Below, in pieces: positions 1 through 7,538 of a DNA stretch of 8,795 nucleotides. A program made the translations under genes and the position numbers. The notes under the pieces are model-generated. The model was not told the origin of the DNA, searched no databases, and was given only the letters and a program-made list of their open reading frames with translations. This DNA is from UBA5336 sp964625835. Its GTDB lineage: Bacteria; Pseudomonadota; Alphaproteobacteria; Caulobacterales; Hyphomonadaceae. Within the stretch, counting starts at the first letter, position 1, and every line of letters begins with the position of its first letter. The DNA lies in assembly GCA_964625835.1 (NCBI GenBank), contig CAZVES010000107.1:1-8795 (forward strand), given 5' to 3'.

Positions 1-11
1 GTGAAAAGACT

Positions 12-2063
12 CTAGCGCCCCTCCCGGCGCCAAGCGACCAGCAGGAACAGCATCAGGGCCAGGGCGGCGGCGATGCCCGGCAGCAGGGGCTGCGAGGTGG
101 CGCTGCGCACCACATAGGCGCCGCGCTCGCGCAGGCCGATCCAGTCCCCGCCGGACGCGCCTCCGGTGCGTCCGACCCGGCGAATATCGGGCAGCCTTTC
201 ACCGTCGGCACCAATCCGGAAGACGCCGCCGCGGGTCAGGTCCGCCAGCGGGGCCAGCACCTCGGTCGTCGATTGCAGGTCGGCATACTCCTTCGGATTG
301 GCCGGCCCGTTCAGCGCCACGGCCTGCAGTCCGCCGGCTTCGGCCCTGTAAAGGCCCAGTTGCGAGATGGGCGCTTCGGCTTCGAACAGGCCCGGCGCGC
401 TGGCGGTCCAGTTCAGGGCAATGATCTCGCCCTCGGGCGTCTCCAGCGTCAGGTCCGGCGCGCCGTCCGACAAGGTGCGCAGGCGCACCTGGGCGGTCTC
501 GCCGCTGGCGATCAGGGAGAGCTGGCGCTCTTCCAGTTCAGGCTCCTTCATCATCCAGTGGACCATACGGCGGATCAGTTCCGAGAAGGGGCCGCCGCCC
601 TCATGGCCGCGCGCCCACAGCCAGATCTGGTCTGATAGCATCAGCCCGACCCGGCCATCGCCGACGCGGTCGAGCACCAGGAGCGGACTGCCGGATGGCC
701 CGGTCATCAGCACATCGCCCACCTCGGCGCGCGCGCCGATGGCACGCATCCAGCCACCCCATTCACGACCGGCCAGCGATGAGGTGACCGTGTGGCGCTC
801 GCCCTCATCGGTGAGGGTGGGAACGAAGCGTTCGGTGATGATCTCGCCGGTGGGAACAGCCGGAAGCACCGCCGCCAGGGGCGTGCGCGCCAGGCTGGCC
901 GGGCCAGAGAATGGCTCCCCGGCGACGATGACCAGCGCCCCGCCGTCTTCCACATAGCGCGCCATGTTGGCGAGGTAGGACTGGGTGACCACGCCGCGGC
1001 GCTCATACTGGTCGAAGATGATCAGGTTGAACTCGCCCAGCTTCTCCTCGAACAGTTCTTCGGTCGGGAAGGTGATCAGCGCCAGTTCCTCGATCGGTGT
1101 GGGGTCGGACTGTTTCAGGGGCGGGCGCAGAATGGTGAAGTGAACCAGGTCGACTTGGGGGTCGGATTTGAGCAGGTCGCGCCAGACCCGGCCGGCGGCA
1201 TTCGGCCGGCCCGTGATGAGCAGGACGCGCAGGCGATCGCGCACGCCCGACAGCTTTGCGGCTGTGCGATTGTTGGCCAGGGTCAGTTCCTCGCGCCCGG
1301 CGGGGGTCTCCAGCACGATGACGTTTTCCCCGCGCCGCTCGATCTCCAGGCTGAGGGGCGTGTCCTGTCCCGCCGGAAGGAAGACCGTGCGCACATCGCC
1401 GCCATTCACCGAGACGTCCACTGGAATACTGCCGCCGGCCGGGTCTTCGGCTCGGATGATGAATTCCGCATTTTCGCCGACAATGCCGAAACTGGGCCCT
1501 TCGACAATCTCCACCCGCCGGTCACCGCGGTCCGGATCACCGGCGACCAGGGCATGGATGGGACCGAAATCGCCCGCTTCGCCGAGATTTTCCGGCAGGT
1601 CGTGGACCTGTCCGTCGGTGATCAGGATGGCCCCGGCCAGGCGGTCACGCGAGACGTCTGCCACCAGGCCGCCGAGGTCGCTGTAGAGGTTGGACCCGTC
1701 GGACTTGGGATCGGTCTCAAGGACACGCACTTCAAGGCTCTCGTCCGTTGCCAGCTGCTGCGTGATTTCACTGAAGGTGTTGCGGGCCGCGTCCCTGCGG
1801 GTGCCGAAGGCCATGCTTTCGGAACGGTCCAGGATCACCGCCGCCACGGAGGGCAGGGGATCGCGCTCTTCCTCAACAATGGAGGGGTTGGACAGCGCCG
1901 CCAGGCCGAGCGCGATCGCCAGTAGCCGCGAAACCGGAGCCTGACCGCGCGAGAGGGCGTAGACCAGCCAGACCACGGCAAGCGTCGCCGCCACGGCATA
2001 GAACGCGCCCCAGCCGAGGAATGGGTCAAATCCCAGACGGGTGACATTGATCGCGGTGTCCAC
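12..2063 (-). CDS. Membrane-anchored VWA protein with GATase-like domain, last gene of the moxR operon
   Basis: 683 residues, complete (stop TAG at 12-14). Two N-terminal membrane segments (about 18-38 and 46-60) are followed by a von Willebrand A-like domain with an intact DxSxS metal site (D79, S81, S83, in ILDRSESM) and a second acidic strand, ILITDGQ, with D150. Residues 278-400 resemble a class I glutamine amidotransferase fold (VLLITGRP, FNLIIFDQ, then GGALVIVAG), and a further beta-rich region precedes a C-terminal membrane helix (about 659-677) ending in WRREGR. Arginines in the loop between helices 1 and 2 and at the C-terminus suggest that residues 61-658 are periplasmic. There is no cysteine, so amidotransferase catalysis is not possible by the usual mechanism. 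The GTG start shares one base with the stop of the upstream gene (TAGTG) and is preceded by a G-run at 2072-2077. Family knowledge: such proteins accompany MoxR and DUF58 in alphaproteobacteria, and their substrate is unknown. Confidence 0.85.
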   Translation of the reverse strand: MDTAINVTRLGFDPFLGWGAFYAVAATLAVVWLVYALSRGQAPVSRLLAIALGLAALSNPSIVEEERDPLPSVAAVILDRSESMAFGTRRDAARNTFSEITQQLATDESLEVRVLETDPKSDGSNLYSDLGGLVADVSRDRLAGAILITDGQVHDLPENLGEAGDFGPIHALVAGDPDRGDRRVEIVEGPSFGIVGENAEFIIRAEDPAGGSIPVDVSVNGGDVRTVFLPAGQDTPLSLEIERRGENVIVLETPAGREELTLANNRTAAKLSGVRDRLRVLLITGRPNAAGRVWRDLLKSDPQVDLVHFTILRPPLKQSDPTPIEELALITFPTEELFEEKLGEFNLIIFDQYERRGVVTQSYLANMARYVEDGGALVIVAGEPFSGPASLARTPLAAVLPAVPTGEIITERFVPTLTDEGERHTVTSSLAGREWGGWMRAIGARAEVGDVLMTGPSGSPLLVLDRVGDGRVGLMLSDQIWLWARGHEGGGPFSELIRRMVHWMMKEPELEERQLSLIASGETAQVRLRTLSDGAPDLTLETPEGEIIALNWTASAPGLFEAEAPISQLGLYRAEAGGLQAVALNGPANPKEYADLQSTTEVLAPLADLTRGGVFRIGADGERLPDIRRVGRTGGASGGDWIGLRERGAYVVRSATSQPLLPGIAAALALMLFLLVAWRREGR

Positions 2064-4876
2064 TAGCGCGGCCCCCCATCCTGGAAGGCGGGCAGGTCGT
2101 CAATGTCGATCTCCGGCACGCGGGCTGCACCACCATCCTCGCCGAGGCGCTCCAGAAGGGCTGGAATGTGCACCTGGTCGGCCTTGTAATTGCCCGTCAG
2201 CACGTACATGGCGAGGTTGATGCCGAACCGGTAGGCGTACTCGCGTTGCTCCGGGCCACCATCGACGCTGTACATGCTGCGCCGACGCTCATCGATGGCC
2301 CAGGCGCCCACCCAGTCGGCATCGCCGATGAAGAGGCGCGAGACCCCGTCGCCAATCCTGGTGCCGTCCTGGTCAGCGGTTTCGATCCACAGCCGCCGCC
2401 GGTTATAGCGACCGGGAAACTGGTCGATCAGGTAGAAGCTGCGGGTCAGCACATGGTCGTCCGGCACGGGCGCCATGGGCGGTGCGTCGAGGCCGGACAG
2501 GATGTCGGCCAGCCCGTCCAGCCCATTGCCTGCATCGCCGCCGCGCATCGTGTCGATGACCAGGGCGCCGCCCCCGCGCATGTAACGGTTCAGCGCGGCA
2601 ATGGCAGCATCGCTGGGCGGCGGGGTGGTCTCGGTGATGGCGAAATAGATCAGGGGGTAGAGTTCAAGGGCATCGGTTTCCGGGTTGAGGCCGTGGGCGC
2701 GCACGGGCTCGACCGATGTGCGGCGGTAGAGCATGTCCGACAGGCCCAGCAGCCCGGACTCGACGCGCCGGTCCAGATCGCCGTCGCCGGTGCGGATATA
2801 GCCGAAACGCATGTTGATGGCGGCGGCTTCGGCCTTGGTCAGCCCGTCCTCGCCAATGGCCGCGCGCAATTGGGCCTCTGCGGCGGGCGACAGTGCAAGG
2901 CCCGCAGCCAGGATCAGTGGCAGGGCCGCCGCAACGCTGCGCCTGCGCCCGAGCCGGCCGGACAGCATCAGCGCCACCAGCAGGTCCAGCGCGATCAGGC
3001 CGAGGGCGGCTGCGATCAGCAGGCCGGTGAGGTCGAGGCGGCGGGCTTCGGCATCGCCCAGCAGGCGCGTGCCCCCGGGCCAGGCGTCAATCTCGCGATA
3101 GCGCGTTCCGGCCGCCGCATTGATCGAGCGCGTTCCGGAAGGTCCGCGATAGAGGCCGGGCGGATGGGCCGGGCTGGGCTGCACGGTTGCCAGGTCCGTT
3201 GCGTTAAGTGGTGCTGCCGTGCTGCCGGGCGCCTGGAGTCGGCCATACCCGTCCAGCACGAGTTGCGGGACATAGGTGCCGTCGCCCTCATTGGTCACTT
3301 CACCGCGGCCTGCGGCGATGGACCGGCGCAGCATCTGGGCGAAGGTTGCGGAGAAGGGCAGGTCGGACCAGTCCGGCCCGGCCGTGACGTGGAACAGGAC
3401 CACTGTGCCCGCCCCGCGCCGGGCGGCGGTGACGACGGGCGAGCCATCGGCCAGCCGAGCCCAGGTGCGCGCCTGGAGGTCGGCTGCGGGCTGGGCGAGG
3501 ACTTGCTGGCGCACGCGCGCATCATCGGGCACGGCAAGGCCTGCGAAAGGAGAATTCTCCGAGAAGGGGTCGAGCGCCTGGGGCTCGTCCCAGGCCAGCG
3601 CCCCGCCTATGGCGCGCGAGGCCCGGCGCAAGGGAACGGGGAGCAGCGTGTCGTCCTGGGCGGCGAGGCGCGGGCCGGCAAAGCGGACCAGCGCGCCGCC
3701 CGCCTCGATCCATTCGATGAGCGGCTCAAGCTCGGTCGCCGGGATGGTGCCCACATCCGTGAGGATGATCGCGTCGGGGCGCTGCAGGATGATGTCACCG
3801 AGTTCGCCTTCGATGAGTGTGGCAAACGGCTCCAGCGCGCGGCGGACATAGTGGACGTCCGACAGGAGCGGCTGGGCCGACTGGCCGGCGGAGACAAGGC
3901 CCACACGGCGGGTGCGCTCGGCATTGTCCCAGAGCCATGTTGTGCCCGCGCCCTGGGTGCCAGCCACAGAGAAGCGCGACACGCGCGAGAGTGCGGCGCC
4001 GGGCAGGTCGAAACGGGCCAGCGTCTCGCGCTCGCCCGCGCCGAAGCTGGCTGTGGCCGTGGACAGGGCCGCACCATCCAGGGTCAGGGCAGAAACGGCA
4101 ATCTCCTGGGCGTTGCCCGTTTCGATACGCGAGAGGCTAACGGCGACGCCGTTTCCATCCGAGGTCAGCGAGGTAATGGCCAGCGCCCCGCGCGGGGCGG
4201 CCACATAGACATCCAGAGTACCGAGCGCGGCCAGGCTGGCGAGGAAATCGCCATCGGTGCCTTCGCTGAGGCCATGGGTGGCGTAGAGGATGCGGGACGG
4301 ATTGAGACTTGCCGCCTCCAGCCTCTCCAGCGCGCCGGCACGGTCTACCGGCCAGCTTGCGGGTGCGGCAGCGTCCAGCAGCCTTGCCGCTTCCTGACGG
4401 TTGTAGCGCTCTGCGGCGTCGAGGGGGCGGTCCCTTGGCGCGGTGAACAGGAGGTGGACCGGCGTGTCGCGGCCTGCCGCGTCGATGGCGGCGTCGGCGG
4501 CGTTCTGCAGGTCGCTCCAGCGCGCGGCAGAGGCCCAGCCATCGTCGATGACGACCAGCAGCGGGCCGGTGTCGGTCGCTTCCGGCGGGCCGGCGGGGGC
4601 GTAGACGGGCTGGGCCAGGCCCAGCACGGCGGCGACCACGGCGAGAATGCGCAGGAGCAGGACCCACCACGGGGTGCGGTCGGGCGTTTCCTCACGTGGC
4701 TCAACACCATCCAGCAGGCGCAGGCTCGGCAGCTCGACATTTCTGGGCGCGGGCGGAGTGGCGCGCAGGATGAACCAGAGAATGGGCAGCGCCACCAGCG
4801 CGGCCAGCGCCAGCGGTGCGCCGAGCACGAAGGGGCCGACACTCATCGGATTGAGCAGCGATGAAAGCAGGTTCAA
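2063..4876 (-). CDS. BatA N-terminal / DUF4159 domain fusion membrane protein
   Basis: 937 residues. The N-terminus matches the BatA/aerotolerance-regulator module: helix about 17-37, cytoplasmic Arg-containing loop with VELPSLRLL, helix about 72-90. A VWA-like domain follows from about 105, but its metal site is degenerate (D111 is followed by DGWAS, so the two MIDAS serines are Gly and Ala). A GATase-like segment lies near 325-400 (DAIILTDVG, then GGALVRFAG). Helices about 615-637 and 648-668 flank the basic loop GRLGRRR. The C-terminal DUF4159 domain spans about 688-905 (FGYIRTGDGD, GLSDMLYRRT, YPLIYF, GGGALVIDT). Basic loops predict periplasmic placement for 91-612 and for DUF4159. The TTG start overlaps the DUF58 stop by 4 nt (TTGA) and has GGAGG six bases upstream, so it is preferred over ATG at 4846. 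There is no cysteine. Function is unknown; the family sits in moxR operons and probably forms an envelope complex with the neighbouring products. Confidence 0.88.
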   Translation of the reverse strand: MNLLSSLLNPMSVGPFVLGAPLALAALVALPILWFILRATPPAPRNVELPSLRLLDGVEPREETPDRTPWWVLLLRILAVVAAVLGLAQPVYAPAGPPEATDTGPLLVVIDDGWASAARWSDLQNAADAAIDAAGRDTPVHLLFTAPRDRPLDAAERYNRQEAARLLDAAAPASWPVDRAGALERLEAASLNPSRILYATHGLSEGTDGDFLASLAALGTLDVYVAAPRGALAITSLTSDGNGVAVSLSRIETGNAQEIAVSALTLDGAALSTATASFGAGERETLARFDLPGAALSRVSRFSVAGTQGAGTTWLWDNAERTRRVGLVSAGQSAQPLLSDVHYVRRALEPFATLIEGELGDIILQRPDAIILTDVGTIPATELEPLIEWIEAGGALVRFAGPRLAAQDDTLLPVPLRRASRAIGGALAWDEPQALDPFSENSPFAGLAVPDDARVRQQVLAQPAADLQARTWARLADGSPVVTAARRGAGTVVLFHVTAGPDWSDLPFSATFAQMLRRSIAAGRGEVTNEGDGTYVPQLVLDGYGRLQAPGSTAAPLNATDLATVQPSPAHPPGLYRGPSGTRSINAAAGTRYREIDAWPGGTRLLGDAEARRLDLTGLLIAAALGLIALDLLVALMLSGRLGRRRSVAAALPLILAAGLALSPAAEAQLRAAIGEDGLTKAEAAAINMRFGYIRTGDGDLDRRVESGLLGLSDMLYRRTSVEPVRAHGLNPETDALELYPLIYFAITETTPPPSDAAIAALNRYMRGGGALVIDTMRGGDAGNGLDGLADILSGLDAPPMAPVPDDHVLTRSFYLIDQFPGRYNRRRLWIETADQDGTRIGDGVSRLFIGDADWVGAWAIDERRRSMYSVDGGPEQREYAYRFGINLAMYVLTGNYKADQVHIPALLERLGEDGGAARVPEIDIDDLPAFQDGGPR

Positions 4877-5739
4877 ACCTTGCCTCCGAAACTCTCCATG
4901 GCGCCTTTCAGCTTGGCCGCACCCTTCAGGGGCACATCGCCGGTGGTGTGCTGCACCAGCCGCCAGCCGAGACGGTCGGCCAGCGCCTGCAAGCCTTCAC
5001 GGTTCTCGCGGAACTTGCGTTTGTATTCCTCGCGCAGGGTTTCGGCCCGGCCGAGAATGCGGCGCAGCGCCTCTCCGGGACGGCCAAGGCGCACGCGGCC
5101 CTCGAAGGGAAAATCCACTTCCGTCGGATCGGCCACGGCCAGCAGCACGCCCTCCCTGCAGGTGTGGGCGAGCGGGGTCAGGCGCGCTTCCCATTCGGTG
5201 ACGGGGTCGTAGAAATCGCTGGCGATCACGGCGAAGGCGGCCCCGCGCGGCGGGCTGGGGAAGCCGCCGGACTGGTCGGTGGCGAGGTCTTCGGCCAGCC
5301 GGTCGACCGCTTTTTTGCCGAAAGAGGGCGTGCGGCCAGAGCCAAGTACGCCGATGCGGTCGCCATCGCGCGAGAGGAGCGTGCCAAGTGCCATCATGAT
5401 GATGCGCGCCTCGTCGGCCTTGGTGCGCCGGTCCTCCCCGCCGCGCCAGTCAAAGCCGGGATGGGGATCGCACCAGAAAAGCGCCGTGCGCGCCGTCTCC
5501 AGCTCGGTTTCCTTGACATAGAGATCATCGCCCCGGGCCGAGCGGCGCCAGTCCACGCGCGAGGAGTCATCCTCCTTGGCATAGCGCCTGTGCTGCCAGT
5601 AATGCTCGCCCGTACCGGCCTTGCGCCGCCCGGCCGAGCCGACATGGGGCGCCTGGCTCTCGGTCGACTTGAAACCAAGCCCCGGCAGGGAAGAGGCAAT
5701 GATCTCAGCCTCGGAGCGAAGGGCGGCGAGGTCAGTCAT
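4873..5739 (-). CDS. DUF58 domain-containing protein
   Basis: 288 residues, ATG at 5739 directly at the edge of the assembly gap. The start is credible because the N-terminus (MTDLAALRSEAE) matches the usual beginning of alphaproteobacterial DUF58 proteins. The diagnostic DUF58 core is at about 43-80: GEHYWQHRRYAKEDD, then SRVDWRRSARGDDLYVKETE. A Rossmann/VWA-like half follows: ALFWCDPHPGFDW (88-98), GDRIGVLG, FAVIASDFYD and GVLLAVADP. Where many relatives carry a DxSxS-like site, this protein has D91-P-H-P-G, so the metal site looks degraded. No signal peptide or membrane helix is seen, so it is probably cytoplasmic. It is the second gene of the operon. DUF58 proteins almost always pair with a MoxR ATPase and are thought to be its partner or adaptor, but the biochemical role is not established. 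The ribosome binding site is hidden in the gap. Confidence 0.9.
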   Translation of the reverse strand: MTDLAALRSEAEIIASSLPGLGFKSTESQAPHVGSAGRRKAGTGEHYWQHRRYAKEDDSSRVDWRRSARGDDLYVKETELETARTALFWCDPHPGFDWRGGEDRRTKADEARIIMMALGTLLSRDGDRIGVLGSGRTPSFGKKAVDRLAEDLATDQSGGFPSPPRGAAFAVIASDFYDPVTEWEARLTPLAHTCREGVLLAVADPTEVDFPFEGRVRLGRPGEALRRILGRAETLREEYKRKFRENREGLQALADRLGWRLVQHTTGDVPLKGAAKLKGAMESFGGKV

Positions 5740-5839
5740 NNNNNNNNNNNNNNNNNNNNNNNNNNNNNNNNNNNNNNNNNNNNNNNNNNNNNNNNNNNNN
5801 NNNNNNNNNNNNNNNNNNNNNNNNNNNNNNNNNNNNNNN
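5740..5839. other. Assembly gap (100 N)
   Basis: Exactly 100 N, a length conventionally used for a scaffold gap of unknown size. It removes the last residues and stop of the MoxR gene and the leader of the DUF58 gene. MoxR family proteins are usually about 320-340 residues and 328 are visible here, so the missing coding part is probably short; the true gap length cannot be read from the sequence. Confidence 0.97.
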
Positions 5840-6825
5840 GCCGCCTTCCTCGCCAAGTCTTCGATCAGCGCGGCGAGGCTTGGGGCCTTGCCGGTCGGGT
5901 CGTAGCGCATGGCCATGCGGTGGCCGAGGGCGGGTTCGGCGAGGGCTTCGACGTCTTCCAGGCTGGGCGCGAGGCGGCCGCGTAGCAGGGCGCGGGCGCG
6001 TGCGGCGAGCATCAGCGCCTGTCCGGCGCGTGGGCTGGGGCCCCAGTCGACCAGGGAGCGCACGCGGTCATCGCTGGTCTGCTCGGGGCGGGCTTCGCGG
6101 ACCAGTTTGAGGATCACGTCGAGCACCTTCTCGCCGACGGGCATCTTGCGCACCAGCGCCTGCAGCGCGATGAGCCGGCCCGCGTCGAGGGCAGGCTGCA
6201 CTTCCGCTTCCGCCCCGCCGGTCGTGGAAACCAGGATCTGGCGTTCCACGTCGAGGTCCGGATAAGTCACGTCGATCTTGAGCAAGAACCGGTCGAGTTG
6301 GGCTTCGGGCAGGGGGTAGGTGCCTTCCTGCTCGATCGGGTTTTGCGTGGCCAGCACATGGAAGGGCGCGGGCAGGTCGTGGCGCACGCCAGCCACGGTG
6401 ACATGGCGCTCCTGCATGGCCTGGAGAAGGGCTGACTGGGTGCGCGGGCTGGCGCGGTTGATCTCGTCGGCCATGAGAAGCTGGGTGAAGATCGGGCCTT
6501 TAAGGAATCGGAAGCTTCGCTGGCCATCGGCGGACTCGTCCAACACCTCGGAGCCGAGAATGTCCGAGGGCATCAGGTCCGGCGTGAACTGGATGCGCGC
6601 GCCCTGCAGGCCGAGCGCCGTGCTCATGGCGGTGACCAGCCGTGTCTTGGCCAGGCCCGGCGCGCCGATGAGCAGGGCATGCCCGCCCGCCAGCACCGCG
6701 CAAAGCGAAAGTTCCACCACGCGCTCCTGGCCGAAGACAGCCTTGCCGATCTCCGTTTTCACCCCGGCGAGGGCGTCGACGGCGGCTTCGGCTTCGGCGA
6801 CGATGTCAGGGCTCTGGTCGGTCAT
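5840..6825 (-). CDS. MoxR family AAA+ ATPase, C-terminus lost in the assembly gap
   Basis: 328 residues visible from ATG 6825. The AAA+ motifs are complete: Walker A GAPGLAKT (54-61), Walker B LLMADEINRA (116-125, with D120 E121), sensor 1 ATQNP (159-163), PEAQLDRF with the arginine finger candidate R179, and sensor 2 WGPSPRAGQ (261-269, R266). The C-terminal lid domain runs from about 250 to the gap. MoxR proteins are cytoplasmic hexameric ATPases that remodel or activate partner proteins, often VWA-containing ones, in assembly or stress functions. As the first gene of the operon with DUF58, BatA/DUF4159 and VWA proteins downstream, this one probably powers the complex they form. A weak ribosome binding site, AAGGA, lies about 12 bases upstream. 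The open frame continues through the N run into DUF58 only because 986 + 100 is divisible by three; this is not a real fusion. The specific name moxR is not justified because no methanol-oxidation genes are present. Confidence 0.93.
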
Positions 6826-6943
6826 GGGGTCGCGGGATCCTTGATGCGCGGGTCTGGCGCGGTGTGCATGCGCCGTGCCGGGACTATGTTTGTTTACTGC
6901 AGGTTATCGCCTGCCTTGTGTTGAGACTATGGCGGAGCGGGTC
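6826..6943. promoter_or_regulatory. Divergent intergenic region between the moxR operon and the DUF1285 gene
   Basis: 118 bases that must hold the promoters for both the leftward moxR operon and the rightward DUF1285 gene. The central part (6885-6925) is richer in A/T than the flanks. A small inverted repeat (GCAGG at 6899-6903, loop TTATCG, CCTGC at 6910-6914) could be an operator half-site pair or chance. I could not find a -35/-10 pair with good spacing on either strand, so the promoters are inferred from gene layout only. Confidence 0.45.
6934..6937 (+). promoter_or_regulatory. Ribosome binding site deciding the DUF1285 start
   Basis: GGAG lies six bases before ATG 6944. The in-frame ATG at 6929 has only a weak TGAG upstream, and the GTG at 6875 has nothing comparable, so 6944 is the best start. 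Confidence 0.6.
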
Positions 6944-7531
6944 ATGAAATCCAGTGACAATTCCATCCCGGGCCTGGAGCAGGTGCTGGCCGAAATCGTG
7001 CCAGACCCGAAGGACGCCTCGAAACTGCCGCCGGTGCACCTGTGGAACCCCGACAATTGCGGCGATATCGGCATGGAAATCCGCGCCGACGGCAGCTGGT
7101 GGCATGAGGGCACGCGGATCGGACGTGAAAAGCTGGTGCGGCTTTTTTCCACCATATTACGCAAGGATGAGGATGGCTCGACCTGGCTGGTCACGCCCTA
7201 TGAGAAGGTCGTCGTGCATGTGGAGGATGCGCCTTTTCTCGCTATCCGCGTGGACGTGGTGCGCCCCGGCGAGGCCGACCAGTCGCTGGTGTTCACGACC
7301 AATGTGAATGACGGGACGGTGGCGGGCGCGGAGCATCCTTTGCGCGTGGAGACCGATCCGGAAACGCTCGAGCCCTCACCTTATGTCCATGTGCGCGGGC
7401 GGCTGGAGGCGAAGCTCACCCGGCCGGCCTTCTACGAACTGGCAGCCCATGCCGTGGCCAACCCCGACGGCTCGGACACGATGGGCGTCTGGAGCCGGGG
7501 TGAGTTCTTCGTGATCGGGCCGGGGGCCTGA
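6944..7531 (+). CDS. DUF1285 domain-containing protein
   Basis: 195 residues from ATG 6944; an alternative in-frame ATG at 6929 would add five residues. DUF1285 covers about residues 28-190 and is recognised by LPPVHLWNPDNCGDI (28-42), the G-x-W strand with GTRIGREKLVRLFSTIL (56-72), YFLVTP-like WLVTPYEKV (81-89), and EDAPFLAI (94-101). The N-terminal helix SIPGLEQVLAE precedes it. There is no signal peptide or membrane segment, so it is likely cytoplasmic. The family is widespread in proteobacteria and has no established biochemical function; no catalytic motif is visible. It is divergent from the moxR operon and its stop lies 7 bases from the end of the convergent ccdB. In relatives, as I recall, this gene often leads a short operon with a CoA pyrophosphatase and a CCA-adding enzyme; neither is present here. 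Confidence 0.88.
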   Translation: MKSSDNSIPGLEQVLAEIVPDPKDASKLPPVHLWNPDNCGDIGMEIRADGSWWHEGTRIGREKLVRLFSTILRKDEDGSTWLVTPYEKVVVHVEDAPFLAIRVDVVRPGEADQSLVFTTNVNDGTVAGAEHPLRVETDPETLEPSPYVHVRGRLEAKLTRPAFYELAAHAVANPDGSDTMGVWSRGEFFVIGPGA

Positions 7532-7538
7532 TCCTGCG

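Noticed and set aside
792..1925. A 377-codon plus-strand open frame opposite the VWA protein gene
   Set aside because: Antisense shadow of a real gene, with no recognisable domain and no ribosome binding context.
2168..4864. An 898-codon open frame on the plus strand opposite the BatA/DUF4159 gene
   Set aside because: It lies entirely antisense to a gene with recognisable domains, its translation is rich in Gly, Arg, Gln and Ala with no family resemblance, and such long shadows are expected in high-GC DNA.
4873..6825. A single MoxR-DUF58 fusion protein
   Set aside because: The continuity depends on 100 N of arbitrary length; both halves match families that are separate proteins, and DUF58 has its own convincing N-terminus.
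6899..6914. Inverted repeat GCAGG-N6-CCTGC as a terminator or riboswitch stem
   Set aside because: Only five base pairs, no T-run, and it lies between divergent genes; at most a weak operator candidate, noted with the intergenic region.
6875..6943. Longer DUF1285 protein starting at GTG 6875
   Set aside because: The extra 23 residues do not resemble the family N-terminus, and the good ribosome binding site belongs to ATG 6944.
7532..7538. Bidirectional terminator between the convergent DUF1285 gene and ccdB
   Set aside because: No stable hairpin with a T-run is visible in or around the 7-base spacer.
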